A DNA stretch of 35,959 nt from Gammaproteobacteria bacterium (lineage in GTDB: Bacteria; Pseudomonadota; Gammaproteobacteria; Eutrophobiales; Eutrophobiaceae). The stretch covers positions 1 to 35,959 of the forward strand of contig JAURPG010000010.1 of the NCBI GenBank assembly GCA_030835405.1, read 5' to 3'. Positions 7,838 through 15,826 of the stretch are shown one piece after another. Below the pieces are notes generated by a model. The model did not search any database and was not told the DNA's origin. It saw only the letters and a list, made by a program, of their open reading frames with translations. The translations under genes and the position numbers were made by a program. Within the stretch, counting starts at the first letter, position 1; each line of letters starts with the position of its first letter.

Positions 7838-8769
7838 AGCCTGCTGGTAGATACCATTTTGGATTGTAAAACCTGTAGTGGGTTATCGATGGTTGAAGAC
7901 GACACCAGATAAATATTCCCCATTCGCGACAGACGATTCAGTCGATCTGTATGTAACTGATGCCTGTCCTGGTGACGACTGGTATAGCGTTTATCATACG
8001 TATCAATAGACATATCCCTGTCTCCGTCACTGATCCGGTATTGCCCGGCAGCAGGAAGGGATTCTTCCAGCGGATCGTATACATAGATCAATACCACATC
8101 ACTATGTTTACTCAGCCGAATGATCTGGTTTTCATCGGACTCACTCATATACCTGAAATCGCTGATGAGAAATATCAGGCTGCCCGGACGGGTCACACGC
8201 CTGAGGCGAATTAACTCCCTGCCCAGGGCCTGGTTATCATCTTTACCTGCATAAGGCGTTTCCCAGGATGGATGTTCAACCAGTTTATTAATAAATCTCA
8301 ACACCCCTATCTTGCCACGATGCGGTTTGAGTTCATTGTGAGTGTATTCTGAAAAGATAACACCACCGATACGATCACCATGATGATTAGCTGCCCAGGC
8401 CAGCAGTGAAGCATAATAGGACGCCATGACAGACTTAAACATACCGCGGGTAGCAAAAAACATGGGTGCCCGAAGATCCACCCAGATGAAGACCGGGCGT
8501 TCACGTTCTTCCCGGAACAACTTGGTATGGGTCTTCCCAGTTCTGGCGGTGACCCGCCAGTCTATATTTCTTATGTCATCTCCCGGCTGATAGAGGCGGG
8601 ACTCATCAAACTCCATGCCCCTGCCTTTAAACGGGGACTGATAATTCCCCGACTGCCGGGCCAGAATTATTCCCGGATGTAACGGAATTAACGAGGAATA
8701 CCGGTTCATCCCCACCATGGCGGGGACAGAGATGCGGACTTTTTCAGTAAATGCGTGGCCGGTTTGCAT
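7834..8769 (-). CDS. DUF58 domain protein partner of MoxR
   Basis: The 311-residue soluble-looking protein carries the DUF58 signature at residues 50-92: a GRGMEFDE-type segment, then YQPGDDIRNIDWRVTARTGK and FREERERPVF. Residues 93-260 resemble a degenerate VWA fold (IWVDLRAPMFF at the first strand), with no complete DxSxS metal site. DUF58 proteins nearly always accompany MoxR ATPases. The accepted idea is that they act with MoxR in protein maturation or complex assembly, but substrates are unknown here. The ATG immediately follows the moxR stop with no spacer, and the end overlaps DUF4381 as ATGA. Confidence 0.9.
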   Translation of the reverse strand: MQTGHAFTEKVRISVPAMVGMNRYSSLIPLHPGIILARQSGNYQSPFKGRGMEFDESRLYQPGDDIRNIDWRVTARTGKTHTKLFREERERPVFIWVDLRAPMFFATRGMFKSVMASYYASLLAWAANHHGDRIGGVIFSEYTHNELKPHRGKIGVLRFINKLVEHPSWETPYAGKDDNQALGRELIRLRRVTRPGSLIFLISDFRYMSESDENQIIRLSKHSDVVLIYVYDPLEESLPAAGQYRISDGDRDMSIDTYDKRYTSRHQDRHQLHTDRLNRLSRMGNIYLVSSSTIDNPLQVLQSKMVSTSRL

Positions 8770-9738
8770 TTAGGGAACGGCGACTCTTGCGATTAGTTCT
8801 GATATGACTTTATTGGTGGTGATACCATCAGCCTCTGCTTCATAATTTAAAATTAACCGGTGCCGCAATACATCATGGGCGATGTTTTGTATATCTTCCG
8901 GTACCACATAGTCCCGACCAGACAGCCAGGCCTGGGCCCGTGCACATCGGTCCAGGGTGATAGTGGCCCTTGGACTGGCACCATATTGAATCCATTCTGC
9001 CAGGTCGTCACCATAAACCGCGGCATCACGGGAGGCCAGTACCAGCTGAATCAAATAACGCTGCAATTCCTCAGACATATAGATATTCAGGACCTCTTCA
9101 CGTGCAGCGAAAATAATGTCCTGGCTGATAGGCGTATAGTCTGTGGCCTCAAACTTATAGTTGTGATGGGCTTCCCTGCGCGAGAGTTTTAGGATCTCCG
9201 CCTCTTCCGATGATTTGGGATAGGTAATACTGACATGCAACAGAAACCTGTCTAACTGGGCCTCAGGCAAGGGATATGTTCCCTCCTGTTCAATAGGATT
9301 CTGGGTCGCCATCACCAGAAATAATTTGGGCAACTGGTAGGTGTCTTTACCCACTGTAATTTGTCGCTCCGCCATGGCCTCCAGTAAGGCCGACTGGACC
9401 TTGGCCGGTGCCCTGTTGATTTCATCAGCCAATACCAGGTTATGGAACAACGGACCCTGTTGAAAATGAAAGGAACCATCCTGAGGTCGATATATTTCTG
9501 TACCGGTGAGATCGGCAGGTAACAGGTCGGGGGTAAATTGGACCCGGTGAAAATCTCCTTCTATACCATCTCCCAGTACCTTGATGGCCCGGGTCTTGGC
9601 CAGACCGGGGGCACCTTCCACCAGCAAATGACCATCAGCCAATAATGCCAGTAATAACCGGTTTATCAGTAGTTCCTGACCGATAATCTGTTGACCGATA
9701 TATGTCTGTAACTTTTGAATTCCTGCAATGACTGACAT
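8770..9738 (-). CDS. MoxR-family AAA+ ATPase
   Basis: The 322-residue protein is a MoxR AAA+ ATPase (AAA_3 plus C-terminal lid). Walker A is GAPGLAKT at residues 42-49 and Walker B is LVLADE at 101-106, followed by INRAPAKVQSALLEAMAERQ. A sensor-like ATQNPIEQEGTYPLPEAQLDRF segment follows. These ATPases act as chaperone-like remodelling factors, often activating metalloenzymes or envelope complexes with VWA partners. It is the first gene of the operon. AAGGAAA lies about 8 bases before the ATG at 9738, a good ribosome binding site. A divergent promoter region is expected in 9739-10033. Confidence 0.94.
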   Translation of the reverse strand: MSVIAGIQKLQTYIGQQIIGQELLINRLLLALLADGHLLVEGAPGLAKTRAIKVLGDGIEGDFHRVQFTPDLLPADLTGTEIYRPQDGSFHFQQGPLFHNLVLADEINRAPAKVQSALLEAMAERQITVGKDTYQLPKLFLVMATQNPIEQEGTYPLPEAQLDRFLLHVSITYPKSSEEAEILKLSRREAHHNYKFEATDYTPISQDIIFAAREEVLNIYMSEELQRYLIQLVLASRDAAVYGDDLAEWIQYGASPRATITLDRCARAQAWLSGRDYVVPEDIQNIAHDVLRHRLILNYEAEADGITTNKVISELIARVAVP

Positions 9739-10033
9739 TTGTCTTTTCCTTTTTTGTTAATGGATTTTCGACATATTAAACAGGGAAAAGATTCATAGTT
9801 TAACTGCATGAATATCCCCTGTTCGATACGTTCAAATCTTTAAAAATCAGTTAACTCGCCCTGTTATACTCGCTATTGTTCTTCATCACTGGACTTCCTT
9901 TTGATGATAAAGCCCTTGACCACCAGCAACAAGCAGGGGCAATATTTGTGGAAACCTAACATAATATATTATTTAGATACCGTAAAAGTCAGTGATTATA
10001 TGCTAAATTCACGATTGAATCCTTAGTTCAGCC
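9739..10033. other. Divergent intergenic region between moxR operon and the coiled-coil protein gene
   Basis: This 295-bp AT-rich spacer must hold the promoter of the moxR-bat operon (leftward) and probably that of the 10034-10704 pair (rightward). I see no tRNA, hairpin with a T run, or convincing small gene. A TGCTAAAT near 10002-10009 could be an extended -10 for the rightward genes, but no matching -35 is evident. A weak inverted pair, AACAGGG near 9780 and CCCTGTT near 9814, resembles a decayed end of the ACAGGAT repeat family found elsewhere in the window. Confidence 0.5.
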
Positions 10034-10390
10034 ATGCCTCCATTAAATCCTGCAACGTTGAATACTATCCTCAATACCGCGCCGATGATAATACAGGGGG
10101 CAGGTAAGTTAATCCGGCTGATTAGAGACAGAGAGAATGAAAACGATACAAATTCCCGGGAGCCCACAACGCTGGATAATCTAAAGGAACAGGTGTCTTC
10201 ATTGGATAAGCGTCTGGCAGAAAATTCAAAATCCGATGTGGAGCAGATTCAGCTAATCGAGGAGCTTGCCAGGCAAAATGAATCATTGGCTGAAACTTTA
10301 AAGCAGACCTTAAAACGGGTCACCGTTTTGAATTACCTGGTTGTCTTCTCGATTATCATCGCCCTGGTAGCGCTGCTACTCAGACAGTGA
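10034..10390 (+). CDS. Hypothetical coiled-coil protein with C-terminal membrane anchor
   Basis: I do not recognise a named family. The 118-residue protein has an uncharged N-terminal third (MPPLNPATLNTILNTAPMII), a charged central part (about 30-95) with regular hydrophobic spacing typical of a coiled coil (LKEQVSSLDKRLAE, then LIEELARQNESLAETLKQTLK), and a single hydrophobic helix at about 98-116 ending in LLLRQ. This predicts a tail-anchored inner-membrane protein with a cytoplasmic coiled coil. Its stop overlaps the GTG start of the DUF2007 gene (GTGA), so the two are probably translated together. It starts about 300 bp from the divergent moxR gene; a link with that operon is only inference. 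Confidence 0.75.
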   Translation: MPPLNPATLNTILNTAPMIIQGAGKLIRLIRDRENENDTNSREPTTLDNLKEQVSSLDKRLAENSKSDVEQIQLIEELARQNESLAETLKQTLKRVTVLNYLVVFSIIIALVALLLRQ

Positions 10391-10704
10391 AAAAGATATA
10401 TACCTCTCCCGAGCAATACCAGCTTGGTCAAATTATTTCCATGCTTGAGGAGGATGGTATTGCACATGTCATTCGTAATGAATTTTTGTCTGGCGCACTG
10501 GGGGAACTACCACCCCATGAATGCTGGCCACAAATCTGGATCGTCCATGAAGAAGATTATGAAAAGGCCAGGGCCATCGTTGATCAGGCGTCAGCTGCCA
10601 TTACCGATTTAGGTCAGTGGCGATGCGATTGTGGCGAAGAGAATGAAGGGACGTTTGGATCGTGCTGGAAGTGCGGGCGAGAAAGAAAAACCGGACAGGA
10701 TTGA
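10387..10704 (+). CDS. DUF2007 domain protein with C-terminal zinc ribbon
   Basis: The 105-residue protein starts at a GTG overlapping the upstream TGA. Residues 1-68 match the DUF2007 (putative signal-transducing) fold: MKKIYTSPEQYQLGQIISMLEEDGI, then an ELPPHECWPQIWIVHEEDYEKARAIV segment. Residues 77-98 form a RanBP2-like zinc ribbon, W-x-C-x-C-x10-C-x2-C, probably binding one zinc. The function of DUF2007 is not established. The last codons and the TGA stop (GGACAGGATTGA) belong to the intergenic ACAGGAT repeat that starts at 10694, so the C terminus GQD is supplied by the repeat. Confidence 0.85.
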   Translation: MKKIYTSPEQYQLGQIISMLEEDGIAHVIRNEFLSGALGELPPHECWPQIWIVHEEDYEKARAIVDQASAAITDLGQWRCDCGEENEGTFGSCWKCGRERKTGQD

Positions 10705-10936
10705 CAGGATTTTTTGGGATAGACAGGATAAGTATATAGCTAGTTAGCGTTTCACAAAAAAAAGCTATTAAGTTAATGAATAACTAATTGCTGGTACTAA
10801 CACAATAAAGATTTGACGGGATTTACAAGATTAACAAGATTTTTAAAGATAGACTGAAATTGAACATTAAAATCTCGTCATTCCTGTCTTTATTTTTTTA
10901 ATCCTGTTAATCCTGAAAAATCCTGTCAATCCTGTC
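10694..10936. repeat. Inverted-repeat element of the ACAGGAT family, copy 1
   Basis: Positions 10694-10714 and 10916-10936 are perfect 21-base inverted arms, each with two GACAGGAT-type units followed by a T run (read outward to inward). Inside each arm are further degenerate units: GATAGACAGGAT at 10718-10729 and the reverse-oriented AATCCTGTTAATCCTG at 10900-10915. A direct-orientation block, TTTACAAGATTAACAAGAT, sits near 10822-10840. The left arm overlaps the end of the DUF2007 gene and the right arm ends 29 bp before the convergent peroxiredoxin stop. The AT-rich interior has no open frame. Function unknown; a transcript could fold into a long stem and serve as a two-way terminator. Confidence 0.85.
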
Positions 10937-10965
10937 TATTCCTTTATATCAACTACTCCCGTGTA

Positions 10966-11448
10966 TCAGAGGTTTTCGAGAATATAGTCTGCGGAACTGA
11001 CCTTAAACTCTCCGGCCTCTTCAACGTGTAACTGGCTGACCACGCCATCATCAACCACAATTGCAAAACGTTGACCTCGGGTACCCATGCCAAAACCACT
11101 GGCATCCAACTCAAGTCCCAGGGCACTGGCATATTCACCATTACCATCTGCCAGCATCAGGACGTTATCTCCTGCACCATTTTGCTCGCCCCAGGCTCCC
11201 ATGACAAAAACGTCATTGACTGCCATACAGGCAATGATATCAACACCCTTGGCCTTGATTTCTCCGGCCTTTTCGACAAAACCAGGTAAGTGCTCTTTTG
11301 AGCAAGTGGGAGTAAAGGCTCCCGGCACGGAAAAAAGTACCACTTTTTTTCCGGAAAATATTTCGCTGGTGCTGACAGCACCAGGGCCGTCTGCTTTCAT
11401 TACTTTAAAAACACCATCAGGCATTTTATCTCCAACACTAATAGTCAC
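10966..11448 (-). CDS. Peroxiredoxin of the Prx5 group (AhpC/TSA superfamily)
   Basis: The 160-residue protein is a thioredoxin-fold peroxidase that reduces hydrogen peroxide and alkyl hydroperoxides. The peroxidatic cysteine is C49 in PGAFTPTCSKEHLPGF, the exact Prx5-type motif. C74 in DIIACMAVND is the only other cysteine, at the place where many bacterial Prx5 proteins also have one. GFGMGTRGQRFAIVVDDG near 117-134 and the VEEAGEFKVSSADYIL end complete the family pattern. The start is a GTG at 11448, preceded by TGGAGGA at good spacing; the nearby ATG runs into TGA at once. Its electron donor (thioredoxin, glutaredoxin or glutathione) cannot be told from the sequence. Confidence 0.93.
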   Translation of the reverse strand: MTISVGDKMPDGVFKVMKADGPGAVSTSEIFSGKKVVLFSVPGAFTPTCSKEHLPGFVEKAGEIKAKGVDIIACMAVNDVFVMGAWGEQNGAGDNVLMLADGNGEYASALGLELDASGFGMGTRGQRFAIVVDDGVVSQLHVEEAGEFKVSSADYILENL

Positions 11449-11524
11449 ATTATCCTCCAGTTGAATTAATCATTATTGTAAGTCGTGGGAAGTATAACGA
11501 ATTCCCGATAATTTGTTTATGGGG

Positions 11525-13021
11525 TTATTTTTTCCAGATTTTTCCTGAAAACAGCAGGTTTAAAGTATAGCGTACTCCAAAGCCGGTGGTATCAGTGGGA
11601 ATATGCCCCAGTCCACCCTTATTACGACTGCTGGACAGATCCATATGGATCCAGGGAATATCATTTTTCACAAAGCGTTTCAGAAACCTTGCAGCGAGAA
11701 TGTGGTCTGCATTGCCTTCCAAGGCACACTGCTTGATATCCGCGATATCACTCTTCAATGCTGTTTCGTAGTCTTCATCCATGGGGAATGGCCAGACACG
11801 TTCGCCACAGGCCTTGCCGTTTTCAATCAGATCTTTAATAAATTTTTCCCGGTTGGTAAACACTCCGCTATAACCCGTCCCCACGGAGTAGACACAGGCT
11901 CCGGTCAGGGTAGCAAAGTCAATAATCAATGAAGGTTTGCGGTCAGATGCCATTATAAGGGTATCTGCCAGCACCATCCTGCCTTCCGCATCGGTATGGA
12001 CAATCTCGATCGTGGTACCATCACTGGCGGTGATCACATCATTGGGCTTATAGGCACGGGGACCGATATGATTGGTTGCCAGCGCTAACCAACACTCAAC
12101 AGGATAATTGACATTAAGACGGGTCAATGCGAGAAAGGTCCCCAGTGCCACGGCACTGCCCTGCATATCCTCGTGCATTCCATACATGTACTTTGCGGGT
12201 TTTAGGTTGACGCCACCAGTGTCATAGCAGATCCCTTTCCCCACCAATGCCAGTTTATTCATTCTAGATACACGGGATGGGTTATACCTCAGGCATACAA
12301 TTCCGGCATCCTTAACCGCACTGGCCTGGGTGACTGCGAGAAATGCCCCGGCTTTTTTGCGCCTTAATGCCGGAATGTCATAAAAATCCAGTTTCCAGTT
12401 ATTTTCTTTACATAATACCTGGAGCTTTTTCAGATAGTCGCCGGGCGTTAAATAATTAGAAGGCAACATGCTCAGATAACGGCTAAGTGCATTTCCCTCT
12501 GCCTCAGCCAGGGTCCGTTTGTAGGAGTCCGGCCTGACTATGCCGTAGATCTGCATTTTATTAAACTTTTTTGAAGATTTTTTGCCGGTTTTATAATCTG
12601 GCATGACAGCTGCCGCAGCCGCAGCTGCGGCAACCATTGCCTCGGTAAAGCGTTGACGTTGTTTATCAGTAAAACCGCAGACATGAACTGACAAGACCTG
12701 CTGCTCTGCAGGTTTGTGTGCTGCCACCAACTTTCGGGCCAGGGTTAATAGATCAAAACTACTTATATCAGAATTAATACAGGCGAAACTCACCCTGCTA
12801 GCCATCTCATTGGGCAGATCCATGACATGGCAATCAGTATCAGACGGCGTATCTGATACCCGACTTCGCCGTGCTAGTAATGTCTCATAATAGGGAAATT
12901 TTCCGGATATCCTTGCCGGAGCCGTTGTTGGGAGCAAAACGACCCAATTTTCCCCCTCATCCACTTCTTTTTGCGTGGGAGGCCTTTTTTTTTGCTGTAA
13001 AGTAAAATCTAAATTAATCAT
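11525..13021 (-). CDS. M17 leucyl aminopeptidase family protein
   Basis: The 498-residue protein has the two-domain layout of cytosolic M17 aminopeptidases, which remove N-terminal residues from peptides using two metal ions. All expected active-site residues are present: K262, D267, K274 and D285 in VGKGICYDTGGVNLKP...HEDMQG, then D344, E346 and R348 in HTDAEGR. The family more usually has NTDAEGR. It differs enough from E. coli PepA (for example MYGMHEDMQGSAVALG) that I would call it a PepA-related subfamily rather than pepA. The N-terminal domain contains a run of eight alanines (131-138). It stands alone on the minus strand between the peroxiredoxin and the divergent aceE. Confidence 0.9.
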   Translation of the reverse strand: MINLDFTLQQKKRPPTQKEVDEGENWVVLLPTTAPARISGKFPYYETLLARRSRVSDTPSDTDCHVMDLPNEMASRVSFACINSDISSFDLLTLARKLVAAHKPAEQQVLSVHVCGFTDKQRQRFTEAMVAAAAAAAAVMPDYKTGKKSSKKFNKMQIYGIVRPDSYKRTLAEAEGNALSRYLSMLPSNYLTPGDYLKKLQVLCKENNWKLDFYDIPALRRKKAGAFLAVTQASAVKDAGIVCLRYNPSRVSRMNKLALVGKGICYDTGGVNLKPAKYMYGMHEDMQGSAVALGTFLALTRLNVNYPVECWLALATNHIGPRAYKPNDVITASDGTTIEIVHTDAEGRMVLADTLIMASDRKPSLIIDFATLTGACVYSVGTGYSGVFTNREKFIKDLIENGKACGERVWPFPMDEDYETALKSDIADIKQCALEGNADHILAARFLKRFVKNDIPWIHMDLSSSRNKGGLGHIPTDTTGFGVRYTLNLLFSGKIWKK

Positions 13022-13049
13022 AAGTTATAAAAACCTGATTTTAATTTTC

Positions 13050-13058
13050 TGGTAAAAT
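13050..13058 (+). promoter_or_regulatory. Candidate extended -10 promoter element for the pyruvate dehydrogenase operon
   Basis: TGGTAAAAT has the extended -10 form TGnTAnAAT, about 108 bp before the aceE ATG. No good -35 lies at the normal distance, which extended -10 promoters tolerate. The implied leader holds two small inverted repeats (ACCAG/CTGGT near 13090 and TTCCC/GGGAA near 13125). No PdhR-type operator was recognised. Confidence 0.35.
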
Positions 13059-13165
13059 GCCACCCTGGATACATAATAAGAATAAGGACCAGGGAGTCTG
13101 GTTTCTTACATAATTCCCGTAACTTTAGGGAAGTTTATCATTAATTATCAGACGATGGTGTAGTC

Positions 13166-15826
13166 ATGGCGCTTAAAGAAGAAGATATCGATGAATTGGA
13201 AACCAGGGAGTGGTTAGAAGCCCTGGATGCGGTCATAACTCATGAAGGAACTGACCGCGCCCATTTTTTACTTGAACAGCTGATAGCCAAGGCGCGTAAG
13301 TCCGGCGCCTATTTACCCTATACAGCAAATACAGCCTATTTAAATACCATTCCACCCAGCAGGGAAGAACACCATAATGGTGATAAGGAAATGGAGAGGC
13401 GGATCCGCTCTCTGATCCGCTGGAACGCCATGGCCATGGTGGTCAAGGCAAACCGGATCAGTACCGAGCTAGGTGGTCATATCGCCAGTTTTTCCTCATC
13501 GGCAACATTATATGATATTGGTTTACAGCATTTCTTCCGTGCCCCCACCAAGGAACAGGGAGGCGACCTGGTATTTTTCCAGGGCCATTCTGCACCGGGA
13601 ATGTATTCCATGGCTTACCTGGATGGCATATTAGATGAAGAACAACTGGGTAATTTTCGCCAGGAAGTGGATGGTAATGGACTGTCTTCCTACCCTCACC
13701 CGTGGTTGATGCCGGAATTCTGGCAATTCCCCACCGTTTCCATGGGGTTGGGACCCATCATGTCTATCTATCAGGCCCGATTTCTGAGATATCTAGAGAA
13801 CCGTGGCCTGACACCGGCCTCAGATCGCAAAGTCTGGGCATTTATGGGTGATGGTGAAATGGATGAACCGGAGTCACTGGGCGCCATTGGAATGGCCGCG
13901 AGAGAAAAACTGGACAATCTGATCTTTGTCATTAACTGTAATTTACAACGCCTTGACGGCCCGGTACGTGGCAACGGCAAGATTATTCAGGAAATGGAAG
14001 CTGTATTTAGAGGTGCGGGCTGGAACGTCATCAAGGTGATTTGGGGCAGTTATTGGGACCCGCTGATTGCCCGGGATACCAAGGGCATCCTTTTGAAACG
14101 CATGGAAGAAGTTGTAGATGGGGAATACCAGGCCTATAAGGCTAACGATGGCGCCTATGTACGTGAAAAGTTCTTTGGAAAATACCCGGAGCTCAAGGAA
14201 ATGGTGGCCAATATGTCTGATGAGGATATCTGGCGCCTGAATCGCGGTGGCCATGACCCCAATAAAGTTTATGCCGCCTATGCATCAGCCATGCAACATA
14301 AAGGTCAACCGACAGTCATTCTTGCAAAAACGGTAAAGGGCTACGGCATGGGTCTCGCCGGCGAAGGCCAAAATATCACCCACCAGCAGAAAAAAATGGG
14401 AGATGATGACATCCGTTATTTCAGGGATAGATTTAATATCCCTATACCAGACGAATCTATTCCTGAGGTACCGTTCTACAAACCTGCAGATGACAGCCCT
14501 GAGCTTAAATACCTCAAGGAACGCAGAAAAGAACTGGGGGGTTCCCTGTTCAAACCCTGGTCTAAAGCAAAGATAACCAATATTCCGGATATTTCCTTAC
14601 ACGAAAAACTCCTGGCCGGATCTGACGGGCGGGAAATCTCAACCACCATGGCATTTGTCAGGGTGTTAAATGGCCTGGTAAAAGACAAGTCTATTGGCAA
14701 AAATATCGTCCCTATCGTGCCTGATGAAGCCAGGACCTTTGGCATGGAAGGCATGTTCCGGCAGTTAGGTATCTATTCCTCTGTGGGGCAATTATATGAT
14801 CCTGTCGACAGCGATCAGGTCATGTACTACCGGGAAGATATCAAAGGGCAGATACTGGAGGAAGGAATTAACGAAGCCGGGGCAATGTCATCTTGGATTG
14901 CGGCTGCTACGGCCTATAGATTCCATGGGGTACAGATGATTCCATTCTATATCTATTACTCCATGTTCGGATTTCAACGGATTGGAGATCTGGCATGGGC
15001 TGCAGGTGATATGCGCTCCAAGGGCTTCTTGATGGGCGGGACTGCAGGACGGACCACCCTCGCAGGTGAAGGACTGCAGCACCAGGATGGCCATAGTCAT
15101 CTGGCAGCAGCGACCATACCTAACTGCGTGGCTTATGACCCAACCTTTGCCTATGAAGTCGCTGTCATTATTCATGGCGGCCTGAAACAAATGTATATTG
15201 ATGATGAAGATGTGTATTACTACATCACCGTAATGAATGAAAACTATGAACATCCCGCCATGCCCAAGGGTGCCGAAGAAGGCATACTGAAAGGTATTTA
15301 TATGTTCAAAAAAGGCGGCAAGAAAAAACTCAAGGTTCAATTAATGGGATCTGGCACCATCTTCAGGGAAGTCATCGCAGCAGCTGATTTACTTAAGGAT
15401 GATTTTGGCGTGGATTCGGATTTGTGGAGCGTAACAAGTTTTAACGAATTACGCCGGGAAGGATTGGACGTGGAACGTTGGAACACAATGCATCCCACCA
15501 AAAAGGCCAGGACAAGTTATATAGAAAAAACCCTGACCCCGCATAGTGGCCCCATTATTGCCGCAACAGACTATATGAAGAGCTACGCAGACCAGATTCG
15601 AAATTTCCTGCCGGAGAGAAATTATGTGACGCTAGGTACCGACGGATTTGGCCGCAGTGATACACGGGCACAATTAAGGAAGCACTTTGAAGTGAACCGC
15701 TATTATGTCGTTATCGCTGCGCTAAAAGCCCTGGCAGATGAGGGACAGATCCCTGGCTCAAAAGTGACAGAGGCCATCAAGAAATATGGCATTAATCCAG
15801 ACAAACCCAACCCGGTCACCGTCTAA
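13166..15826 (+). CDS. aceE: Pyruvate dehydrogenase E1 component (homodimeric type)
   Basis: AceE decarboxylates pyruvate with thiamine diphosphate and transfers the acetyl group to the lipoyl arms of E2, feeding acetyl-CoA into central metabolism. At 886 residues it is the same size as E. coli AceE. The thiamine-diphosphate motif is clear at residues 228-259 (GDGEMDEPESLG ... VINCNL). N-terminal EWLEALDAVI and later MVPNxx-type and HQDGHSHLAAATIPNCVAYDPTFAYE segments fit the single-chain family rather than the alpha/beta type. The stop overlaps the aceF start as TAATG. The lipoamide dehydrogenase gene that normally completes the complex is not in the window. Confidence 0.97.
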   Translation: MALKEEDIDELETREWLEALDAVITHEGTDRAHFLLEQLIAKARKSGAYLPYTANTAYLNTIPPSREEHHNGDKEMERRIRSLIRWNAMAMVVKANRISTELGGHIASFSSSATLYDIGLQHFFRAPTKEQGGDLVFFQGHSAPGMYSMAYLDGILDEEQLGNFRQEVDGNGLSSYPHPWLMPEFWQFPTVSMGLGPIMSIYQARFLRYLENRGLTPASDRKVWAFMGDGEMDEPESLGAIGMAAREKLDNLIFVINCNLQRLDGPVRGNGKIIQEMEAVFRGAGWNVIKVIWGSYWDPLIARDTKGILLKRMEEVVDGEYQAYKANDGAYVREKFFGKYPELKEMVANMSDEDIWRLNRGGHDPNKVYAAYASAMQHKGQPTVILAKTVKGYGMGLAGEGQNITHQQKKMGDDDIRYFRDRFNIPIPDESIPEVPFYKPADDSPELKYLKERRKELGGSLFKPWSKAKITNIPDISLHEKLLAGSDGREISTTMAFVRVLNGLVKDKSIGKNIVPIVPDEARTFGMEGMFRQLGIYSSVGQLYDPVDSDQVMYYREDIKGQILEEGINEAGAMSSWIAAATAYRFHGVQMIPFYIYYSMFGFQRIGDLAWAAGDMRSKGFLMGGTAGRTTLAGEGLQHQDGHSHLAAATIPNCVAYDPTFAYEVAVIIHGGLKQMYIDDEDVYYYITVMNENYEHPAMPKGAEEGILKGIYMFKKGGKKKLKVQLMGSGTIFREVIAAADLLKDDFGVDSDLWSVTSFNELRREGLDVERWNTMHPTKKARTSYIEKTLTPHSGPIIAATDYMKSYADQIRNFLPERNYVTLGTDGFGRSDTRAQLRKHFEVNRYYVVIAALKALADEGQIPGSKVTEAIKKYGINPDKPNPVTV

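Noticed and set aside
9780-9820. Another ACAGGAT-family element before moxR
   Set aside because: Only one 7-base inverted pair (AACAGGG/CCCTGTT) is present, too short to separate from chance.
10694-10936. CRISPR array, suggested by repeated ACAGGAT words
   Set aside because: Repeats are 7-11 bases, irregularly spaced and in both orientations, with no constant repeat of 23-47 bases and no cas genes.
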